Positions 14,957-15,221 of a stretch of DNA of 15,221 nt are shown piece by piece. The stretch's first letter is position 1, and each line of letters starts with the position of its first letter. A model generated the notes under the pieces. It worked only from the letters and a program-made list of their open reading frames with translations. It made no database searches and was not told where the DNA came from. Origin of the DNA: Proteobacteria bacterium UBA6908 (GTDB taxonomy: Bacteria; Pseudomonadota; Gammaproteobacteria; Acidiferrobacterales; UBA6901); assembly GCA_002451085.1 (NCBI GenBank), contig DKBE01000044.1, positions 19,733 through 34,953 on the forward strand, given 5' to 3'. Position numbers and translations under genes: made by a program.

Positions 14957-15221
14957 GTCGGTGACTTCCCATGGTTCATCCAGCGTGCCACCGCCTGCGA
15001 CCATTGTTCGCGAGGGCTCTCGAGGGAAAGATCGGTGTCACGCAGGACCAGTGCGAGTTCGCCCAGCCGACCGGCAACGGTCTCCGGTTCGGCGTCGTCG
15101 AGCAGTCCGTCATTGAACGCCACCATCCATGCCATTTGAAACAGTACCGGCAGGGGTGTCAGACGATCCTGTTTCAGGCATTCGCGCAGCACGCGTCCGC
15201 GGCGGATGGCCTTTTCGATCG
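14953..15221 (-). CDS. atpA: F1Fo ATPase alpha subunit, C-terminal fragment (5' end outside window)
   Basis: The last 88 residues of an alpha subunit, entering from the right edge. IEKAIRRGRVLRECLKQDRL is the helical start of the C-terminal domain, followed by TPLPVLFQMAWMVAFNDGLLD, the counterpart of the LPLAEQVA..ALNEGLLD stretch in ordinary alpha subunits. The nucleotide-binding domain is not in the window. It ends at the TGA overlapping the atpG start. The gene is open to the edge and nothing suggests it is broken; it is partial only because of the window. Confidence 0.85.
   Translation of the reverse strand, partial: IEKAIRRGRVLRECLKQDRLTPLPVLFQMAWMVAFNDGLLDDAEPETVAGRLGELALVLRDTDLSLESPREQWSQAVARWMNHGKSPT

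Overview
The window reads as ordinary chromosomal DNA from a GC-rich Gram-negative bacterium. TamA/TamB, a UPF0149 (YecA/YgfB-type) protein, an OmpA-family lipoprotein and an N-type F1Fo ATPase beside a giant pyruvate:ferredoxin oxidoreductase-like enzyme together suggest a gammaproteobacterium. It may be a chemolithotroph such as a sulfur oxidiser of the Chromatiales or Acidiferrobacterales kind, but that lineage is an inference from gene content and no marker gene is present. No rRNA, tRNA, CRISPR, insertion sequence or phage gene was seen, and no gene-free stretch exceeds about 200 bases.

Left block (1-4776, minus strand, plus a divergent regulator). A membrane-anchored RnfB-like polyferredoxin gene (3740-4621) overlaps by four bases the start of a very large 2-oxoacid:ferredoxin oxidoreductase gene (1-3743, running off the left edge). 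A LysR-family regulator (4777-5718) is transcribed divergently from an AT-rich 155-base gap holding a near-perfect palindrome and a promoter-like pair of hexamers. The likely picture is a regulated unit in which a membrane Fe-S protein exchanges electrons with a cytoplasmic PFOR-like enzyme. No other Rnf subunit is visible. The RnfB-like protein has lost exactly the four cysteines of one [4Fe-4S] cluster, and the PFOR carries two long insertions around its cluster ligands. This is the most unusual part of the window.

Middle block (5873-12214, plus strand). First comes a stand-alone outer-membrane beta-barrel protein with a signal peptide (5873-6799). A 199-base gap follows with two palindromic structures. 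Then come translationally coupled tamA (6999-8792) and tamB (8789-12214), the outer- and inner-membrane-anchored halves of the translocation and assembly module.

Right block. An OmpA-family lipoprotein gene (12399-13082, plus) converges on a minus-strand group across a strong hairpin terminator (13171-13214). Reading from the right edge, the minus-strand genes are the C-terminal end of an F1 alpha subunit (atpA, 14953-15221), a gamma subunit (atpG, 14102-14956, ATGA overlap), a UPF0149 protein (13452-14006) and a small two-helix membrane protein (13215-13427). The alpha-then-gamma ending and the style of the gamma sequence match the 3' end of the alternative N-ATPase operon rather than the housekeeping ATP synthase operon.
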